From assembly GCF_049651805.1 (NCBI RefSeq), contig NZ_JBASCU010000053.1, positions 1-64,000 of the forward strand: a stretch of DNA of 64,000 nt, read 5' to 3'. Position 1 is the first letter of the stretch, and the number at the start of each line of letters is the position of its first letter. This DNA comes from Pseudolysinimonas_A sp049651805. Lineage in GTDB: Bacteria > Actinomycetota > Actinomycetes > Actinomycetales > Microbacteriaceae. Both the position numbers and the translations under genes were made by a program. The notes below the pieces were generated by a model. That model worked only from the letters and a program-made list of their open reading frames with translations, had not been told where the DNA came from and made no database searches. This document shows, piece by piece, positions 34,342-42,636 of this stretch.

Positions 34342-34833
34342 TCACCCGAATTCGGGAACGAACTGGCCCGACGACAACAGCAGCAGTCGCACGGCGATCG
34401 CCGCCGCACCGAACAGCAGCCCGAAGACACCGAGCACGCGACCGCGACCCGTGACGAGGGCGATCAGGCCGAGAAGGGCCGCGAGACCACCCGTGAAGAA
34501 CCCGCCGAAGAAGATGAAGAAGGCGGCGATCGTGAGGCCGGCGGCGCCGAGTGCGGTCGTCACACCGGAGATGTCGCCGCTCGTGAAGGCGCTGATCGCG
34601 CCGACGAGCACGACGATCACGAAGATGAGGAAGGCGAGGTCGCCGAGGGCGGTGAGCAGGCCGAGAACGAACGACCAGGCTCCGACGCCGCGCTTTTTCT
34701 TCTCGACCGGCGCGGAGGGTGCGACGTACGTCGCCTCGGCAGCGGTGTCGGTCGCAGGTTCGGTGACGGCGACCGGCTCGGCCGGGGTCGTGGAGGCGGG
34801 AACAGCGGGCTCAGAACTCGTCGTGTCAGACAT
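34342..34833 (-). CDS. Membrane protein with Ala/Thr/Pro-rich N-terminus
   Basis: A 163-residue protein. The first 60 residues are low-complexity (TTSSEPAVPASTTPAEP) and end in the basic turn EKKKRGVG. Three to four hydrophobic segments with Phe-Ile-rich runs (AFFIFFGGFF) follow. The family is not recognised. ATG 34833 was chosen because TACAGT lies 6 nt before it; the frame extends 12 codons upstream. Confidence 0.7.
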   Translation of the reverse strand: MSDTTSSEPAVPASTTPAEPVAVTEPATDTAAEATYVAPSAPVEKKKRGVGAWSFVLGLLTALGDLAFLIFVIVVLVGAISAFTSGDISGVTTALGAAGLTIAAFFIFFGGFFTGGLAALLGLIALVTGRGRVLGVFGLLFGAAAIAVRLLLLSSGQFVPEFG

Positions 34834-34839
34834 GGCACG

Positions 34840-34845
34840 ACTGTA
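34840..34845 (-). promoter_or_regulatory. -10 box of a leaderless promoter (34342-34833 gene)
   Basis: TACAGT on the minus strand ends 6 nt before ATG 34833. Confidence 0.5.
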
Positions 34846-34884
34846 CTGCGCGGGCTCCGCCCACGTCACGGGTCGGCAGCAGAG

Positions 34885-35067
34885 TCAGCCGCTCTTGCGG
34901 CGGAACTCCCGCTTGTTCCCCGCAGCGCCGTGGGTGCCGTGGATCGCGGAACCCCCCTCGAGGTGGCCGGGGCGGTCCTGCGCGCTCTTCTTCTTGCGCT
35001 CGAGCGCCTCGCGGAACTTGCGCTTCGTCTCTTCCGAAGCGGAGGTGTCGGCCGGCTTGTCGTCCAT
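34885..35067 (-). CDS. DUF5302 family small basic protein
   Basis: A 60-residue protein. SASEETKRKFREALERKK is followed by HGTHGAAGNKREFRRKSG, the pattern of the actinobacterial DUF5302 family. It is highly charged with no membrane span. The function is unknown. TAAGCT lies 8 nt before ATG 35067, slightly beyond the usual leaderless spacing. Confidence 0.85.
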   Translation of the reverse strand: MDDKPADTSASEETKRKFREALERKKKSAQDRPGHLEGGSAIHGTHGAAGNKREFRRKSG

Positions 35068-35092
35068 GACCCGTGAGCTTACGGTGTCGTGC

Positions 35093-35482
35093 TTAGGGTG
35101 CCGACGCGGCGGCCTGCTGCTTCACGATCTCGGCGCGTACGTCATCCATGTCGAGGGCACGCACCTGGCGGAGCAGGTCATCGAGTGCGGGACGGGGCAG
35201 GGCGCCGGCCTGGGAGAACACCCCGATGCCGTCGCGGAAGATCATGAGCGTCGGAATCGACCGGATGTTCATCGCACCCGACAGGTCGGGGTTCGCCTCG
35301 GTGTCGACCTTGGCGAAAACCACATCCGGGTTGTCGGTCGCGGCGGCACCGTAGATCGGGGCGAAGGCGCGACACGGCCCGCACCACTCGGCCCAGAAGT
35401 CGACGAGCACGATGCCCGACTCGGCGTCGGGCGTCAGGATCGTCGACTCGAAGTTCTCGGCGGTCAGCTCGCGGGTTGCCAT
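35093..35482 (-). CDS. Thioredoxin
   Basis: A 129-residue thioredoxin with the active site WCGPC (about 32-36) in FWAEWCGPCRAFAP, followed by the cis-proline loop IRSIPTLMIF. The C-terminal 20 residues (DDVRAEIVKQQAAASAP) extend beyond a minimal thioredoxin. It reduces protein disulfides in the cytoplasm. ATG 35482 follows TAGGCT by 6 nt, so it appears leaderless. Confidence 0.93.
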   Translation of the reverse strand: MATRELTAENFESTILTPDAESGIVLVDFWAEWCGPCRAFAPIYGAAATDNPDVVFAKVDTEANPDLSGAMNIRSIPTLMIFRDGIGVFSQAGALPRPALDDLLRQVRALDMDDVRAEIVKQQAAASAP

Positions 35483-35488
35483 GAATCA

Positions 35489-35494
35489 AGCCTA
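35489..35494 (-). promoter_or_regulatory. -10 box of a leaderless promoter (thioredoxin)
   Basis: TAGGCT on the minus strand ends 6 nt before ATG 35482. Confidence 0.55.
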
Positions 35495-35537
35495 AACGGG
35501 CTCGCCGCGCGGCGCTGGGTGCTGCCCGGGTGAGCTG

Positions 35538-35640
35538 TCAGGCCCCCGCGTGCGCCGCTCGGATGAGCGCCGCGAAGGCTTCCGGCTGTTCGGCGACGAC
35601 GAAGTGCGACGCGCCCGGGATGACTCGGATCGGCGGCTGA
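35538..35640 (-). pseudogene. C-terminal remnant of an alpha/beta hydrolase gene
   Basis: The minus strand encodes PPIRVIPGASHFVVAEQPEA and FAALIRAAHAGA before TGA 35540-35538. GASHFVVAEQPE is the catalytic-His end of an alpha/beta hydrolase. There is no start codon, and the rest of the gene is absent: the fragment is joined directly to the end of the dodecin gene (stop 35641-35643). It is a deletion scar. Confidence 0.65.
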
Positions 35641-35847
35641 TCAGTCGTCGAGAACGAAGGTCACTTCCAACGTCACCTGCCACGCGGTGATGGCGCCGTC
35701 GGTCACCTCGATCTTCTGTTCCTTCACCCAGGCGCCCGAGACGTTGCGGAGCGTCTTGTTGGCGCGGGCGACGCCTTCGTTGGCGGCGTCTTCGAAGCTC
35801 TTCGTGCTGCGTGCGGTGATGGTGGTGACGCGGGCGACGGTGGTCAT
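35641..35847 (-). CDS. Dodecin
   Basis: A 68-residue flavin-storage protein that assembles as a dodecamer. Family features are SFEDAANEGVARANKTLRNV, WVKEQKIEVTDG and the final strand AWQVTLEVTFVLDD. GAAGGAGATCTC gives a good ribosome binding site before ATG 35847. The promoter region is shared with the divergent pnp leader. Confidence 0.92.
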   Translation of the reverse strand: MTTVARVTTITARSTKSFEDAANEGVARANKTLRNVSGAWVKEQKIEVTDGAITAWQVTLEVTFVLDD

Positions 35848-35938
35848 GAGATCTCCTTCGATCGAGGGATGACGCGGATGTCTCCAGTCAAGACCCGCCG
35901 TAGGGGGATGTCCAGGCCGGGATCTGAGAGTCAACTGG

Positions 35939-36176
35939 TAGGATTCCCGAGGCTGTCAAACGGCAGCCGATACCCGGAGCAGGCCGGCACGCTGCGCCTT
36001 TTTGGCGCAGTGCCCAGAGGGGCACAGCGCTGGTCACCGGTGGTGGTCTTCCGAAGCAGACGCGTCGGAGCACTTCTACTGTTGGCCAGAACAGCCTGAA
36101 AGCAGTTCAGCGTGTCCTGCTCTTGGTTTCGACACGCCCGCGAACGCGGGCTACTCAACCAACGAAGGAGGATCCC
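35939..36176 (+). promoter_or_regulatory. pnp promoter and long structured leader
   Basis: TAGGAT (35939-35944) is a plausible -10, giving a leader of about 225 nt. It contains a small hairpin GGCTG/CAGCC near 35951-35968 and a strong one: CTGCGCC (35992-35998), a TTTTT loop and GGCGCAG (36004-36010), extended by GGCA/TGCC. A boundary repeat (36125-36160) ends 3 nt before the GAAGGAGG. Long leaders of pnp are cleaved by RNase III and bound by PNPase in other bacteria. The region from 35848 to 36176 holds no other gene. Confidence 0.5.
36125..36160 (-). repeat. Boundary hairpin repeat, copy 7 (in the pnp leader)
   Basis: On the minus strand it reads GGTTGAGTAGCCCGCG, TTC loop, GCGGGCGTGTCGAAACC. 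It lies immediately upstream of the pnp ribosome binding site, so the hairpin would form in the mRNA. Confidence 0.85.
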
Positions 36177-38471
36177 TTGGAGGGTCCCGAAATCAAGTTC
36201 GCCGAAGCCATTCTCGACAATGGCAAGTTCGGCACGCGCACCGTCCGGTTCGAAACCGGTCGGCTCGCGCAGCAGTCGCAGGGCGCGGTCGCCGCGTACC
36301 TCGACGAAGACACCATGATCCTGAGCGCGACGAGCGCCGGCAAGCACCCGCGTGACGGGTTCGACTTCTTCCCGCTGACGGTGGATGTCGAAGAGCGCTC
36401 GTACGCCGCCGGCAAGATCCCCGGTTCGTTCTTCCGTCGCGAGGGTCGCCCCTCGACCGAGGCCATCCTCGTCTGCCGCCTCATCGACCGCCCGCTGCGT
36501 CCGACCTTCGTCGAGGGTCTGCGCAACGAGGTGCAGATCGTCATCACGGTGCTGAGCATCGCGCCCGACGAGTTCTACGACGCCCTCGCGATCAACGCGG
36601 CCTCGGCGTCGACGCAGATCTCCGGCCTGCCGTTCTACGGACCGGTCGGCGGCATCCGCCTCGCCCTCATCGACGGCCAGTGGGTCGCGTTCCCCAAGTT
36701 CAGCCAGCTGGCCGACGCGGTGTTCGACCTCACGGTCGCGGGTCGCCTCGTCACAGATGCCAATGGCAACGAGGATGTCGCGATCATGATGGTCGAGGCC
36801 GAAGCGACCGAAGGCAGCTGGGAGCTGATCCGCTCCGGTGCGATCAAGCCCGATGAGGCCGTCGTCTCGCAGGGTCTCGAGGCGGCGAAGCCGTTCCTGA
36901 AGCAGCTCATCAAGGCGCAGCAGGAACTCGCGGCGCAGTCGGCGAAGCCGATCCAGGAGTTCACCCTCTTCCCGCCGTACTCCGACGAGGCGTACAACGC
37001 CGTCGCCGAGCTCGCCTACGACGAGCTCAAGGGCGTCTACCAGATCGCCGACAAGCAGGAGCGGCAGAACGCCGACGACGCCCTCAAGGAGCGCGTCAAG
37101 ACCGCGATCAACGAGAAGGTCGAAGCGGGCCAGTTGAGCGGCGAGGTTCCGCCGATGGTCAGCGCCGCCTACAAGTCGGTCAGCAAGAAGGTCATGCGCA
37201 CCCGCGTGCTGACCGACGGCATCCGCATCGACGGCCGCGGCCTGAGCGACATCCGTGCGCTCGACGCCGAGGTTCAGGTCATCCCGCGCGTGCACGGCTC
37301 GGCGATCTTCCAGCGCGGCGAGACCCAGATTCTGGGCGTCACCACGCTGAACATGCTCAAGATGGAACAGCAGATCGACTCGCTCGCGCCGGTCAAGAAG
37401 AAGCGCTACCTGCACCACTACAACTTCCCGCCCTACTCGACCGGTGAGACCGGCCGGGTGGGTTCGCCGAAGCGTCGCGAGATCGGGCACGGCTTCCTCG
37501 CCGAGCGCGCCCTCGTGCCGGTGCTGCCGCCGCGTGAGGACTTCCCCTACGCGATCCGTCAGGTCTCCGAGGCCCTCGGGTCGAACGGCTCGACCTCGAT
37601 GGGTTCGGTCTGCGCCTCGACGCTGTCGCTGCTCAACGCCGGTGTGCCGCTGCGCGCCCCGGTCGCGGGCATCGCGATGGGTCTCATCTCCGACGAGGTC
37701 GACGGTGAGACCCGCTACGCGGCGCTGACCGACATCCTGGGTGCGGAAGACGCGCTCGGCGACATGGACTTCAAGGTCGCCGGCACGTCGGACTTCATCA
37801 CGGCCATCCAGCTCGACACCAAGCTGGCGGGTCTGCCGTCGTCGGTGCTCGACGGTGCGCTCAAGCAGGCCAAGGAGGCTCGCACGGCGATCCTCGCGGT
37901 GATCAACCAGGCGATCGACGGACCCGACGAGATGGCTGCCACCGCCCCGCGCGTGATCAGCGTCAACATCCCGGTCGACAAGATCGGCGAGCTGATCGGC
38001 CCGAAGGGCAAGACGATCAACGCGATCCAGGACGCCACCGGGGCCGACATCTCGATCGAGGAAGACGGCACCGTGTACATCGGCGCCGTCGACGGTCCGT
38101 CGGCCGAGGCCGCGCGCGCCCAGGTGCTCGCGATCGGCAACCCGATCAACCCCGAGGTGGGGGAGCGTTTCGTCGGAACGGTCGTCAAGATCGCGACCTT
38201 CGGTGCGTTCGTCTCGCTCATGCCGGGTAAAGACGGGCTGTTGCACATCTCCGAGGTGCGCAAGCTCGCCGGCGGCAAGCGGGTCGAGAACGTCGAAGAC
38301 GTGCTCTCGGTCGGCCAGAAGATCACGGTCGAGATCACCAAGATGGATGACAAGGGCAAGCTGAGCCTCGCCCCGGTCGTCGACGAGGTCGAGGGTGCCG
38401 TCGCCGAGGGCGGCGACACCGAGTCGTCGGTCGCCGCATCCGACGGCCCCGAAGCACCCGCCGAAGGCTGA
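36177..38471 (+). CDS. pnp: Polyribonucleotide nucleotidyltransferase (PNPase)
   Basis: The 764-residue exoribonuclease degrades RNA from the 3' end using phosphate. It has two RNase PH domains (FFPLTVDVEERSYAAGKIPG; second core with HHYNFPPYSTGETG and GIAMGLI), a KH domain (IGELIGPKGKTINAIQ, about 600-660) and an S1 domain (FVGTVVKIATFGAFV, KDGLLHISEV). An acidic low-complexity tail ends the protein. The start is TTG 36177 because GAAGGAGG stands 5 nt before it and MEGPEIKFAEA matches actinobacterial orthologues. Expression is probably controlled through the long leader. Confidence 0.97.
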   Translation: MEGPEIKFAEAILDNGKFGTRTVRFETGRLAQQSQGAVAAYLDEDTMILSATSAGKHPRDGFDFFPLTVDVEERSYAAGKIPGSFFRREGRPSTEAILVCRLIDRPLRPTFVEGLRNEVQIVITVLSIAPDEFYDALAINAASASTQISGLPFYGPVGGIRLALIDGQWVAFPKFSQLADAVFDLTVAGRLVTDANGNEDVAIMMVEAEATEGSWELIRSGAIKPDEAVVSQGLEAAKPFLKQLIKAQQELAAQSAKPIQEFTLFPPYSDEAYNAVAELAYDELKGVYQIADKQERQNADDALKERVKTAINEKVEAGQLSGEVPPMVSAAYKSVSKKVMRTRVLTDGIRIDGRGLSDIRALDAEVQVIPRVHGSAIFQRGETQILGVTTLNMLKMEQQIDSLAPVKKKRYLHHYNFPPYSTGETGRVGSPKRREIGHGFLAERALVPVLPPREDFPYAIRQVSEALGSNGSTSMGSVCASTLSLLNAGVPLRAPVAGIAMGLISDEVDGETRYAALTDILGAEDALGDMDFKVAGTSDFITAIQLDTKLAGLPSSVLDGALKQAKEARTAILAVINQAIDGPDEMAATAPRVISVNIPVDKIGELIGPKGKTINAIQDATGADISIEEDGTVYIGAVDGPSAEAARAQVLAIGNPINPEVGERFVGTVVKIATFGAFVSLMPGKDGLLHISEVRKLAGGKRVENVEDVLSVGQKITVEITKMDDKGKLSLAPVVDEVEGAVAEGGDTESSVAASDGPEAPAEG

Positions 38472-38486
38472 TCCGCCTCAGGTAAC

Positions 38487-38522
38487 CGGATGCCGTCCCT
38501 GCTCACGCGGGGGCGGCATCCG
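38487..38522 (+). terminator. pnp terminator
   Basis: CGGATGCCGTCCC (from 38487) pairs with GGGCGGCATCCG (38511-38522) and is followed by TCGTTTCGTG. It also serves the opposing gene that ends at 38540. Confidence 0.75.
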
Positions 38523-38539
38523 TCGTTTCGTGCGCCGGC

Positions 38540-38908
38540 TCAGTAGTAGTACGTCGGGCCGGCGGAGGCGGCGAGCGTCGCGGCGAGACCGACCAGGAAC
38601 ACCAGCACCAGTGCGCCCGACAACAGACCGAGCACGAGCAGCCGCAGCCGCGCCGGCACGAGGAGTGCGCAGGTCACGATCGCGGCGTAGAGCGCGACGA
38701 TCAGCACGAGGAACACGATGACCGTCGACGGGTCGCCGCCGGTCGAGCACTCGGGCGGCGGCGGGTAGATCATGATGCACATCTGCGCGGGGCGTGGGAT
38801 CGCCCAGAGGATGCCGATTGCGACGACGGCGAACACGCCCGTCGGGGCGAGCCACCAGGCGAGCGAACGGTGGCGGCTTGGGGCCGGGGCGGTGGTTGCG
38901 TTCGTCAT
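38540..38908 (-). CDS. Small three-TM membrane protein
   Basis: A 122-residue protein with hydrophobic segments at about 15-36, 62-85 and 90-112. The outer loop after the first span holds two cysteines and a proline run (CIMIYPPPPECSTGG), and the chain ends in TYYY. The family is not recognised. It converges on pnp and shares its terminator. Confidence 0.7.
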   Translation of the reverse strand: MTNATTAPAPSRHRSLAWWLAPTGVFAVVAIGILWAIPRPAQMCIMIYPPPPECSTGGDPSTVIVFLVLIVALYAAIVTCALLVPARLRLLVLGLLSGALVLVFLVGLAATLAASAGPTYYY

Positions 38909-39009
38909 GGCATCCTCTCGACCCGGATGGGCCCTTACCTACTTCGACGCCTGACGCTCCCGGAACGTTGGGTGGATGTCAACCCGGTGCATCGATGAGA
39001 CCCCGCCGG

Positions 39010-39015
39010 TATTTT
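39010..39015 (+). promoter_or_regulatory. -10 box of a leaderless promoter (first aldo/keto reductase)
   Basis: TATTTT ends 6 nt before GTG 39022 and supports that start over ATG 38995. Confidence 0.5.
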
Positions 39016-39021
39016 CGACGG

Positions 39022-39981
39022 GTGACGATAGACCCGACTACCGCCCCGACTTCGGCGAGCGTGCTCACCCCCCGCGAGGTGGGCACCACCGGTCTGCGCA
39101 CCTTTCCGATCGGGTTCGACGGCAGTGTGCTCGGATGGGTCACCGGCGTCGAGCGAGCCGGCGAGGTGCTCGGCCGGTTCTCCGACGCGGGCGGCACGCT
39201 CGTGAGCACCGCCGACCACTATGCGGCGGGCCGCAGCGAGTTCATGATCGGCCGGTGGCTGAAGACCGTCGACCGCTCGTCGGTGCTCGTCGCCACCAAG
39301 GTGGGACGGCATCCGGATCGCCCCGGATTGGGGCGCCACCAGATCGAGAATTCGGTGGATGCCTCGCTCGAGCGGCTGGGAACCGACTACATCGACTTCC
39401 TCTCCTACGACGGCGACCTGCTGCCGGAAGACCCGATCGAAGCCTTCGAGGCGGTCGACCGGCTCATCCGCGCCGGCAAGGTGCGGTTTCTCTCCGCGGC
39501 GCACTTCGAGGCATCGCGGGTGCGGGAACTCAACGAGTGGACCGCTCCGGCGAGCTTTCCGACCTTCCGGGCTGTGCTCGGTGAGTACAACCTGATGACC
39601 CGTCGGGCGATGGAAGAGGAGATGCTCCCTCTCGCCGCCGAGCAGGGCCTCGCGGTTTTCGCGCGGCTGCCGCTGGCGGCCGGATTCCTGACCGGCGACA
39701 TCCGCAGTGCTGACGATGTGCCGCCGAACGGGCTGTCGGACGGGGCTCTGCAACACATCGGCCGGCGCGGTGAACGGGTGCTGACCGCCCTCACCGCGGT
39801 GGCGCATGAGCACGAGACCACCCTCGCGACGGTCGCGCTCGCCTGGGTCTTGTCGAAGCCGGGAATCACCGCGGCTGTGGTGCGCGCCTATAGCGTCGAC
39901 ACGCTCGACGTCGGCCTGCTGAGTTCGACGATCGGACTGACCCGGCAGCAGATCGCGTCGCTCGACGCCGCATCCGCCTGA
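39022..39981 (+). CDS. Aldo/keto reductase family protein lacking the catalytic histidine
   Basis: A 319-residue TIM-barrel protein. Asp and Tyr of the catalytic tetrad are in STADHYAAGRSE and Lys in VATKVG. The conserved His is missing: YIDFLSYDGDLLPEDP has Asp where the paralogue 1 kb downstream has RIDLLYLHIDDPDVP. The C-terminal NADP-binding stretch ALAWVLSKPGITAAVV is retained. It may bind cofactor without efficient reductase activity, or use other chemistry. The start is GTG 39022; ATG 38995 is possible. Confidence 0.82.
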   Translation: MTIDPTTAPTSASVLTPREVGTTGLRTFPIGFDGSVLGWVTGVERAGEVLGRFSDAGGTLVSTADHYAAGRSEFMIGRWLKTVDRSSVLVATKVGRHPDRPGLGRHQIENSVDASLERLGTDYIDFLSYDGDLLPEDPIEAFEAVDRLIRAGKVRFLSAAHFEASRVRELNEWTAPASFPTFRAVLGEYNLMTRRAMEEEMLPLAAEQGLAVFARLPLAAGFLTGDIRSADDVPPNGLSDGALQHIGRRGERVLTALTAVAHEHETTLATVALAWVLSKPGITAAVVRAYSVDTLDVGLLSSTIGLTRQQIASLDAASA

Positions 39982-40323
39982 GCCTCTTGGCGAAGGGCCG
40001 CGACCCCGCTCGTCATCGAGTGGAGTCGCGGGCCCTTCAAGTGAGGTGCGATGGCCGACCCGTGCGCTGTGGACGATCCGGCTCCGGATGCGAAACGCGA
40101 TCCGCGCGAGACTCACGTTACGTCCACCTTGCGAGGAACGGGAGGGCTTGACAGCGATTTGCCGAGAAGTTCATCCCGGGTACCGCGAACGGGGGGTGGA
40201 CGGAGTCGTAACAATTCGGCCACGTCACCGGGGTGCGGCGCTCGATCAGCGTTAACCTTTGCTCAGCACACGCCGCACCCGCAGACGGCACATTGCAAGT
40301 GAGCGGGGTCGAGGAGGCGCCAG
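39982..40323. other. 342-bp gap between the two aldo/keto reductase genes
   Basis: It holds the hairpin at 39992-40038 and no convincing gene. TTGACA at 40148-40153 would be a perfect -35, but I see no matching -10 at 16-18 bp (TCATCC). A later AT-rich spot, AGCGTTAACCTTTGC near 40249-40263, may belong to the promoter of the second reductase. I recognise no riboswitch. Confidence 0.4.
39992..40038 (+). terminator. Hairpin terminator after the first aldo/keto reductase
   Basis: GAAGGGCCGCGAC (39992-40004) pairs with GTCGCGGGCCCTTC (40025-40038) with one bulge. An inner CTCG/CGAG stem closes around TCAT. No U tract follows. Confidence 0.6.
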
Positions 40324-41361
40324 ATGAGCGAGCAGAGTGCTCCTGCGGCCAGACCGCCGGTCGCCGTCACGACATCCCCCACCCCGGCACAGCAGCCGCG
40401 CATCACCACGGAGCAGACCCGCGCGATCGTGGGCTCGACCCCGGTACCGCGTCGCCGCATCGGGCTCTCCGACCTGCAGGTCTTTCCCGTTGCGTTGAGC
40501 GGCAACGTCTTCGGCTGGACCGCCGATGCGGCCGAGAGCGACCGGGTACTCGATTCCTATGTGGCGCATGGCGGCAACTTCATCGACACCGCCGACTCGT
40601 ACGCCGGAGGACGCAGCGAGATCATCATCGGCAACTGGATGCGCGCCCGGGCGGCACGTGACGACATCGTGCTCGCCACGAAGGTCGGCAAGAGTGCCGA
40701 CCACCCCGGGCTGTCGGCCCGTGCGGTCACGGCGGCCGTCGAGGCGTCGCTGCGCCGTCTGCGCACCGACCGCATCGACCTGCTCTACCTGCACATCGAC
40801 GATCCTGACGTGCCCTTCGAAGAGACGTTGCTGGCGGTCGACGAACTCGTTCGGTCGGACAAGGTGCGCTACTTCGGCGGCTCCCACCACACCGGCAGCC
40901 GGCTGATGGAGGCGCGGATTGCGTCAGCGCAACTCGGCGTGGCCCAGATGGTGGCATTACAGAACCAGTACAGCCTGGTGTTCCGGCGCGAGTACGAGGA
41001 GGGTTTGGCGCGCGTCGCCGCCGACCTCGCTCTCGGCGTGATGCCGCGGTTCGCGCTCGCGAGCGGCTTCCTCACCGGCAAGTACCGCTCGAAGGCCGAC
41101 CTCGACGGCAACCGCCGGGCCGAGGTGCGCCGGTACCTCAATCGCTCGGGGCTGCGGGTGCTTCAGGCTCTCGATGCCGTCGCGGCCGACCACGACTCGC
41201 CGCCGGCGACCATCGCGCTCGCGTGGCTGCTGAGCAAGCCGAACGTCGTCGCCCCGGTGGTGTCGGCGAGCGCGGTCGACCAGGTGTTCGATCTCGTCGC
41301 GGCGGTGGACGTGCACCTCAGCCGGTCGGAGCTGATGAGCCTCGACCGCGCGAGTTCCTGA
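40324..41361 (+). CDS. Aldo/keto reductase
   Basis: A 345-residue NADPH-dependent carbonyl reductase. The full tetrad is visible: Asp and Tyr in FIDTADSYAGGRSE, Lys in VLATKVGKS, His in LLYLHIDDPD. The C-terminal cofactor loop is ALAWLLSKPNVVAPVV. The first 45 residues are a polar extension before RRRIGLSDLQV. It is a paralogue of the gene just upstream but with an intact active site. The substrate is unknown. Confidence 0.9.
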   Translation: MSEQSAPAARPPVAVTTSPTPAQQPRITTEQTRAIVGSTPVPRRRIGLSDLQVFPVALSGNVFGWTADAAESDRVLDSYVAHGGNFIDTADSYAGGRSEIIIGNWMRARAARDDIVLATKVGKSADHPGLSARAVTAAVEASLRRLRTDRIDLLYLHIDDPDVPFEETLLAVDELVRSDKVRYFGGSHHTGSRLMEARIASAQLGVAQMVALQNQYSLVFRREYEEGLARVAADLALGVMPRFALASGFLTGKYRSKADLDGNRRAEVRRYLNRSGLRVLQALDAVAADHDSPPATIALAWLLSKPNVVAPVVSASAVDQVFDLVAAVDVHLSRSELMSLDRASS

Positions 41362-41388
41362 CCGCGCGGCCGAGACTCCCGACGAGGG

Positions 41389-41769
41389 TCAGCCGGTGAC
41401 GCCCGGCACGTAGAGGTCGATGCGGGCACCCAGGCCGAACACGAACCAGATCACCAGCAGGATGATCGCGATCAGGGTGATGGCCACCCCGCCGCGGCGC
41501 ACTCCGGCGCGGAAGGCCAACTGGATGAGCAGGATGATCACCAGGATGAACCCGAGCAGAGGGGTGGTGAACTCGAGCTCGCCGACGGTCAGCGGAATGC
41601 CGCGCACGAACAGCGAGATGAGGAACAGCACTGCGACGATGATTTGAAGGATCGCGAGCAGGGCAGCTCCGCCCCGCGCTCGGGTGATCCCGTCGATGAG
41701 GGCAAGGATGCCGCCGATGGCGGCGATGAAGAACATCAGGCTGAGCTCGATGGCGAAAGTGATCTCCAC
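41389..41769 (-). CDS. Four-TM membrane protein of unknown function
   Basis: A 126-residue, Ile-rich protein with four hydrophobic segments separated by very short loops (one contains ITRARGG, another RAGVRRGG). The start is GTG 41769 with AGGAAGG about 10 nt upstream. The family is not recognised. Confidence 0.7.
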   Translation of the reverse strand: MEITFAIELSLMFFIAAIGGILALIDGITRARGGAALLAILQIIVAVLFLISLFVRGIPLTVGELEFTTPLLGFILVIILLIQLAFRAGVRRGGVAITLIAIILLVIWFVFGLGARIDLYVPGVTG

Positions 41770-41880
41770 GGCGTGAAACCTTCCTGTGAGACCCGGCAGG
41801 GGTTGCCGAGCGCCCCGAGCCTATCGGCGTTCAACCGGCCTTGTCCCCTCTTCCGGGGGACGCCCCGTCGGTGCTAAGGG

Positions 41881-42477
41881 TCAGGCGGTGGCTTCGGCCA
41901 GGATCCGATCGAACGTGCGGGTCAGCGCCGTCGAAGCGGCGATCGGGTCGCCCGCGTAGCCGCCGCTCATCGCCCCGTCACGTGCGAGCACCAGCTCGTC
42001 GGCGGCTTCACCGGGCATCGGATGGCCGAGGGCGCGAGTGAGTCGTTCGAGAACGGTGCCGTACCACTCCCGGTGCTCCCGGACGGCGACGCGAACCGGA
42101 TGCTGGGGGTCGGAGAACTCCGCGGCGGCGTTGATGAACGGGCAACCGCGAAACCCGGGTGCTGCGATCTCGTCGAGGATCGAGTCCCGCAGCGCCGTCA
42201 ATGTCGCGGTCGGGGTCGTGGTGGCCTCCGCGAGTTGGGCGAATGCTTCGGCGATCTGGCGGTGCCGGTACCCGACATACGCCGTGATGACCCGGTCTTT
42301 CGAGCCGTAGTGCTTGTAGAACGTGGCCTTGGTGACGTTGGCCGTCGCGATGAGGCGATCGACCCCGACGGAACGGATGCCTTCGTCGTAGAAGAGTTCG
42401 TCGGCAGTCAGCAGGATGCGGAGTTTTGCGGGCGCCTCGGGCAGCGATGTCAGGGGCGGTTCGATGTCGATGGACAC
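41881..42477 (-). CDS. TetR/AcrR family transcriptional regulator
   Basis: A 198-residue repressor. The helix-turn-helix lies at about 15-60 (RILLTADELFYDEGIRSVGV, TANVTKATFYKHYGSKD). The ligand-binding part contains RGCPFINAAAEFSDPQHPVR, typical of the YxaF/LmrA-like subgroup. GTG 42477 was chosen near the conserved start; the frame stays open to 42600, and the upstream leader holds a 9-bp stem (42557-42565 with 42581-42589). The perfect dyad at 42637-42666 is the likely operator. Confidence 0.88.
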   Translation of the reverse strand: MSIDIEPPLTSLPEAPAKLRILLTADELFYDEGIRSVGVDRLIATANVTKATFYKHYGSKDRVITAYVGYRHRQIAEAFAQLAEATTTPTATLTALRDSILDEIAAPGFRGCPFINAAAEFSDPQHPVRVAVREHREWYGTVLERLTRALGHPMPGEAADELVLARDGAMSGGYAGDPIAASTALTRTFDRILAEATA

Positions 42478-42636
42478 GGGCTGCTCTCGGTCGTTCGGGG
42501 TGGTGCCGGATGAAACGGGAAGGGGCCGTGCCCGCCGGGGGGAGCGAACACGACCCGTCCGCGGGAACGTTCGGGCCGGTCCCGCGGACCTCAGATCCAC
42601 CCGGGGGAGTGGACCTTACTGACGCCAGAATAACAT

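Noticed and set aside
38794..39021. Upstream start of the first aldo/keto reductase
   Set aside because: The extra residues are Arg-rich and antisense to the small membrane gene; the TATTTT -10 supports GTG 39022.
40051..40302. Open frame of 83 codons in the gap before the second aldo/keto reductase
   Set aside because: Low-complexity Arg/Ser/Thr composition, no ribosome binding site, and it overlaps the likely promoter of the reductase.
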